From the NCBI GenBank assembly GCA_021234155.1, contig JAJEKV010000053.1, positions 4,926,488 through 4,990,487 of the forward strand: DNA of 64,000 bases, read 5' to 3'. Source of the DNA: Isoetes taiwanensis (taxonomy: Eukaryota > Streptophyta > Lycopodiopsida > Isoetales > Isoetaceae). Shown here piece after piece: positions 60,895-64,000 of the stretch (position 1 is its first letter; every line of letters starts with the position of its first letter). The notes under the pieces are model-generated. The model ran no database searches. It was given only the letters and a program-made list of their open reading frames with translations, and was not told the origin of the DNA. The position numbers and the translations under genes were made by a program.

Positions 60895-63800
60895 ACCTGT
60901 TTTTCTAGCTCATCTAAAATATTAACTTATTGCACTATATTTCTCCCACGAACTTTTTAAATTGCACAATATATGATAAAAAGGAATATTGAGGTCCTTG
61001 GTGTGGTCTTATTAGGAAACAAAATGAAGAAACCTACTTACTTTCCACTATATATTATATACAAGATTTGAATATAAATAAGCATGAACTATTTATAGAT
61101 CCAGGATTAAACCAACTGGATTGAGAAAATTTCTCTATATATTTGCCCTGACTCTATTCATTTTGTCCCCTACAACGATATTATGAATTCTCATTTTCTA
61201 TGAGATAATCTTTGAAATGTGTAAGTGGACTTCCTCATACATTCAAAGTAGCCCTTAACTACTTAATTTTTGTACTTCAATATCACCCTTTAGATAGACA
61301 ATCTTTCCTAACCAACTAATGATGTCATATATAATGTGGTATATTTGAACTATATTCTAAACAACTGATTAAGATGATGATGTTTCTGAGTTTTAAATGA
61401 GAGGTCATGTGGATCAATAATCGGCATCGACATAGCAGTCTATCTTGATCTTCTTTAGTCATAGCTTTTCATATTTTTTCTTGGTTCATCGTGCATTTCT
61501 TTCTTAACTTTGGGAAGCTTTGAAATATGGTGTTTGAAGTTCATCCTCAAGGCACAAATCTAGAGATCAAATATGAAAAACATTTGATGATTACTTGGAA
61601 TTAATACTAAAAGTTTCAGCCCAAACCTAGATATTTTTTATTGATAGAGGGACTTATGAAATATTAATATCCTAAAGTTCAACTTGAGATTGACTAAGGT
61701 AAAGAAGTTGTTGATTTAAAATGTACCTATGGACCAAGAATGGTCTTAAGTATAGAAACCTTTCTTGATTTATCATGATCATGCATTTTGCTCTTTTCTT
61801 TACTTGTTTTTCATTAGTCTCATATCCACACAAGCATTCATATATGATTTTTTCAATGATATATTATTTCAATAAATTTCCTTCAAAATTAACAAATTAA
61901 ACATCAATTAAAAGTCACTTAAGATTGTAACTATAAGTCAAAATTTGAACCTTCAAATTAAGTCAACAATTTTTTTTTTTTTATGCATGAACCAATTAAT
62001 CAACTATTTATATGTCAAATTTGAAGTAAAAATCATTTCCATGCAAAATTGTAGAATTTTAATTGAAATAGCCTTACGGAACCATTATTGATCCACGTAA
62101 AGGCGTAAAACCTGTTTTGATTGATGACTATATCTTCCTTCCTAGACTTGATTGGAACAAGATTTTTTGTATTCATCCTTATCTCGTATAGAAAAGTACC
62201 ATTACAATGAAAAAAAATAAAAATAAAGAATCTTTTTATTGAGGCGCTTTTACATTATGTAAAGATGAGCAAATTAGACTTGATCCCCCTTGATTCACCT
62301 AAGCATAACTTCCAATTTTAGGGTTATATGCATTTTTAACTATTTTTTCTGTGTAACATGACTGCCATATATTAATGTATACAAAGGGTTTAAGCTGAAT
62401 TTTATCTTAGGCATATGCCTAGCATATCCGGGTGATCGCCAACCTGGCCGCTGCGCTGTAAACTCTCGGTCATCGCCCCATTCAGCCGGCGTGGCTATGG
62501 GCGCGGCTCGACCCTTCTTCTTCTTCTGGCCGAGGGCGATCCTAGAGCCGAAAAGCGTGCATGTATCGTTTTAGGGGCAAAAGGGCATGATCCCACATTA
62601 TTTTCATAGATTGCAGATCTGCTATGCCAGGTCCGCTTTCCGGCGATAATGGGTCCATTTTGCCTCCTCTTGAATACTCTGGTTATAATGGGATCGCCCT
62701 TCCCACTTGCTCATCCACATTCTTCTTTGCCCCTTTTTTGAACCATCTCTTTGTTTTTCTCACGCTTTCCGGAGGCCCCGCTTGGTAAAAGGTTGGATAA
62801 TAGTTTGCGAGAAATTGGAATCTATTTCAAGGTGGATGCTAAGCTCATTTGGAGCCCTTCATTGATCACGAAATGTAGCTTCGGTGTTTTTTTGAAACGA
62901 GAACATTGAAAACTTCTATTGCCGAGAAAAAATTTGCCCGGTATTGCAAAAATCTCATAGGTTTTCTCGCGCTGCTAAGGGTCTCGATTGTAAGGGCCGA
63001 TTGTTGGTGTTACGGTTATACCATTGAGTTCTTCATTAGATTTGCAATAGTTTGCGTGTATAATGGCGTTAATCAGCAATAACTTTTAGCATGAATCAAT
63101 AAGTTGTGCGGCGGTGGTGTTGCGGCGGTGTTGTAGCGGTGCTAAAGAACGTATTCAAGACACATTGTTTACTCTGCATTAGCCCGGCGGACTTTCATCG
63201 ATAAGGTACTCACGCGCGAGACGCGGTATTCGGAGAAACTCACCTTCTTTTGCTTATAATTTCGTCAAAATGATCTGAGAAATAGCCTACAAGCGACCTA
63301 CGAAGTGGGCAAAGCTCGAGTCTCTTGCTTTCCATTTGGATGATCTAGTAATGATATACTAGAATATCTAATGTTCCTTGCATAAAAGCGGAGAAGGAGA
63401 AATATGCCTTTATATCTTTGCACAAACTTTTTTATGTCTTTAGTTTGAATGCAATCTCAACCATTCTTCCAGGTAAATCATATGATGGCATTTCTTTTTA
63501 CCCTAAGGTAAACTTGCTGCAAATTTGGCAAACATAAAAGCAGATGGAATGCCATATCGCAAGTTCCGGCTGCAAAAATCAGATGGAGGGCGTTTTTGGG
63601 GTGATTCGGTGCACATGTGATTTCCGGATATCATCGATATCATGCCGATTCATGGCCGGCAACACTCCAACCGAGAAAAATCAATGCGGGATATGTTTGG
63701 CAAGGAGTCCGGGCAACGGCAATTGCTCAAGGTGAATACAATTTTCTTTGTATTCTATCAAAATAGGAGATAATCTGCGGCAAATATAGCTATGCGGGGT

Positions 63801-64000
63801 TTATGAATTCAAGATATTTATTAATTTGGATTTCCATCTCTTGGTTCTGAAGCCCATTCCTTTTTCATAAGCAATGAGAGATAAGGTATAGAATCTATTA
63901 GTTTCATGCAAAAATCCTTTGTTCTTTCTAGATTCTAGGATGTATTGCTCCTGTTCTATCCTCTGGAATGAAAATTTGATGCTATAAAATGGACAGATCG
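60895..64000 (+). repeat. Array unit G (cut by window end)
   Basis: AT-rich block, hairpin, GC-richer block and spacer are present. About 190 bp found in the other units is missing at 63,458 (CAATCTC joined to AACCATTCTTCC). The PPR fragment would begin beyond the window. It keeps the 30 bp missing from D-F. Confidence 0.85.
62400..62625. other. Hairpin plus GC-richer block, unit G
   Basis: Hairpin damaged on both arms; the CTTCTTCTTCT run and the CCTAGAGCCGAAA box are still clear. Confidence 0.45.

Larger units (their letters stand above)
14585..64000 (+). repeat. Macrosatellite-like array of 6.6-12.4-kb units
   Basis: The string ATGATGGCATTTCTTTTTACC recurs in direct orientation near 14593, 21366, 33831, 40500, 47200, 53785 and 63483. 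Using ACCTGTTTTTCTAGC as unit start, boundaries fall at 18681, about 31048 (diverged), 37751, 44454, 51058 and 60895. Order inside a unit: AT-rich block (about 1.4-1.5 kb), hairpin and GC-richer block, PPR fragment, pyrimidine-rich spacer, A-tracts, 19-bp minisatellite, TATAAATA, GGAA microsatellite, then in long units LINE, copia and a second AT-rich block. Outside CAG/CTG-rich spots the units are nearly identical. The left edge is truncated inside a unit and the right edge is beyond the window. Confidence 0.95.

Noticed and set aside
14585-64000. The large direct repeats as LTRs of a giant retrotransposon
   Set aside because: There are seven tandem copies, no TG/CA ends, primer site or target duplications at their borders, and the LINE/copia parts run on the opposite strand.
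14585-64000. C-to-T decay of methylated cytosines as the cause of unit differences
   Set aside because: CAG mostly becomes CGG or CGA and CTG becomes CGG, ACG or CTTT with indels. These are not the TAG/CAA or TTG/CTA products that deamination would give.

Overview
The window is nuclear DNA of a land plant. It is AT-rich, has genes with GT-AG introns, a plant A-type cytochrome P450, plant-style pentatricopeptide (PPR) fragments, and copia, LINE and Mutator-like remnants. The wording of the PPR motifs (MYGKC, RNVITWTAM) recalls lycophytes, ferns and other early-branching vascular plants, but I cannot fix the species.

The left part (1-14,584) is ordinary single-copy DNA. It starts with a decayed array of about 285-bp repeats (14-1320) and a 950-bp Mutator-like element with a perfect 9-bp target duplication (2149-3098). 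Next is a ten-exon minus-strand gene (3476-6796) for a 344-residue coiled-coil protein, with a palindromic E2F-type site just upstream of its ATG. A two-exon cytochrome P450 of the CYP71 clan (8588-10243) follows. The rest holds a probable LTR (11276-11736), a diverged duplication and a 439-bp foldback element (13873-14311).

From 14,585 to the end the window is a head-to-tail array of very large repeat units. Six boundaries give one left-truncated unit (A), five whole units (B-F; about 12.4, 6.7, 6.7, 6.6 and 9.8 kb) and one unit cut by the window end (G). The common core is an AT-rich block, a GC-richer block, a PPR gene fragment, a 19-bp minisatellite, a TATA box and a GGAA microsatellite. 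The long form also holds minus-strand LINE and copia remnants. Unit A and units C, D and E lost that segment through different junctions. Unit B carries a further 2.6-kb insert with a cyclin-T gene fragment and a 139-bp-arm foldback. Only unit D keeps the PPR fragment in frame; the other five copies share a 32-bp deletion.

The most unusual signal is in how the units differ. Long stretches are identical, while differences pile up at CAG and CTG trinucleotides, which become CGG, CGA, ACG, CTTT and similar, often with 1-2 base indels. CAG and CTG are the plant CHG methylation context and the changes are not C-to-T, so systematic base-calling error in heavily CHG-methylated DNA is the simplest reading. 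If so, many frameshifts in the array are not real, and the damage pattern is an accidental methylation map. The two genes at the left do not show it.
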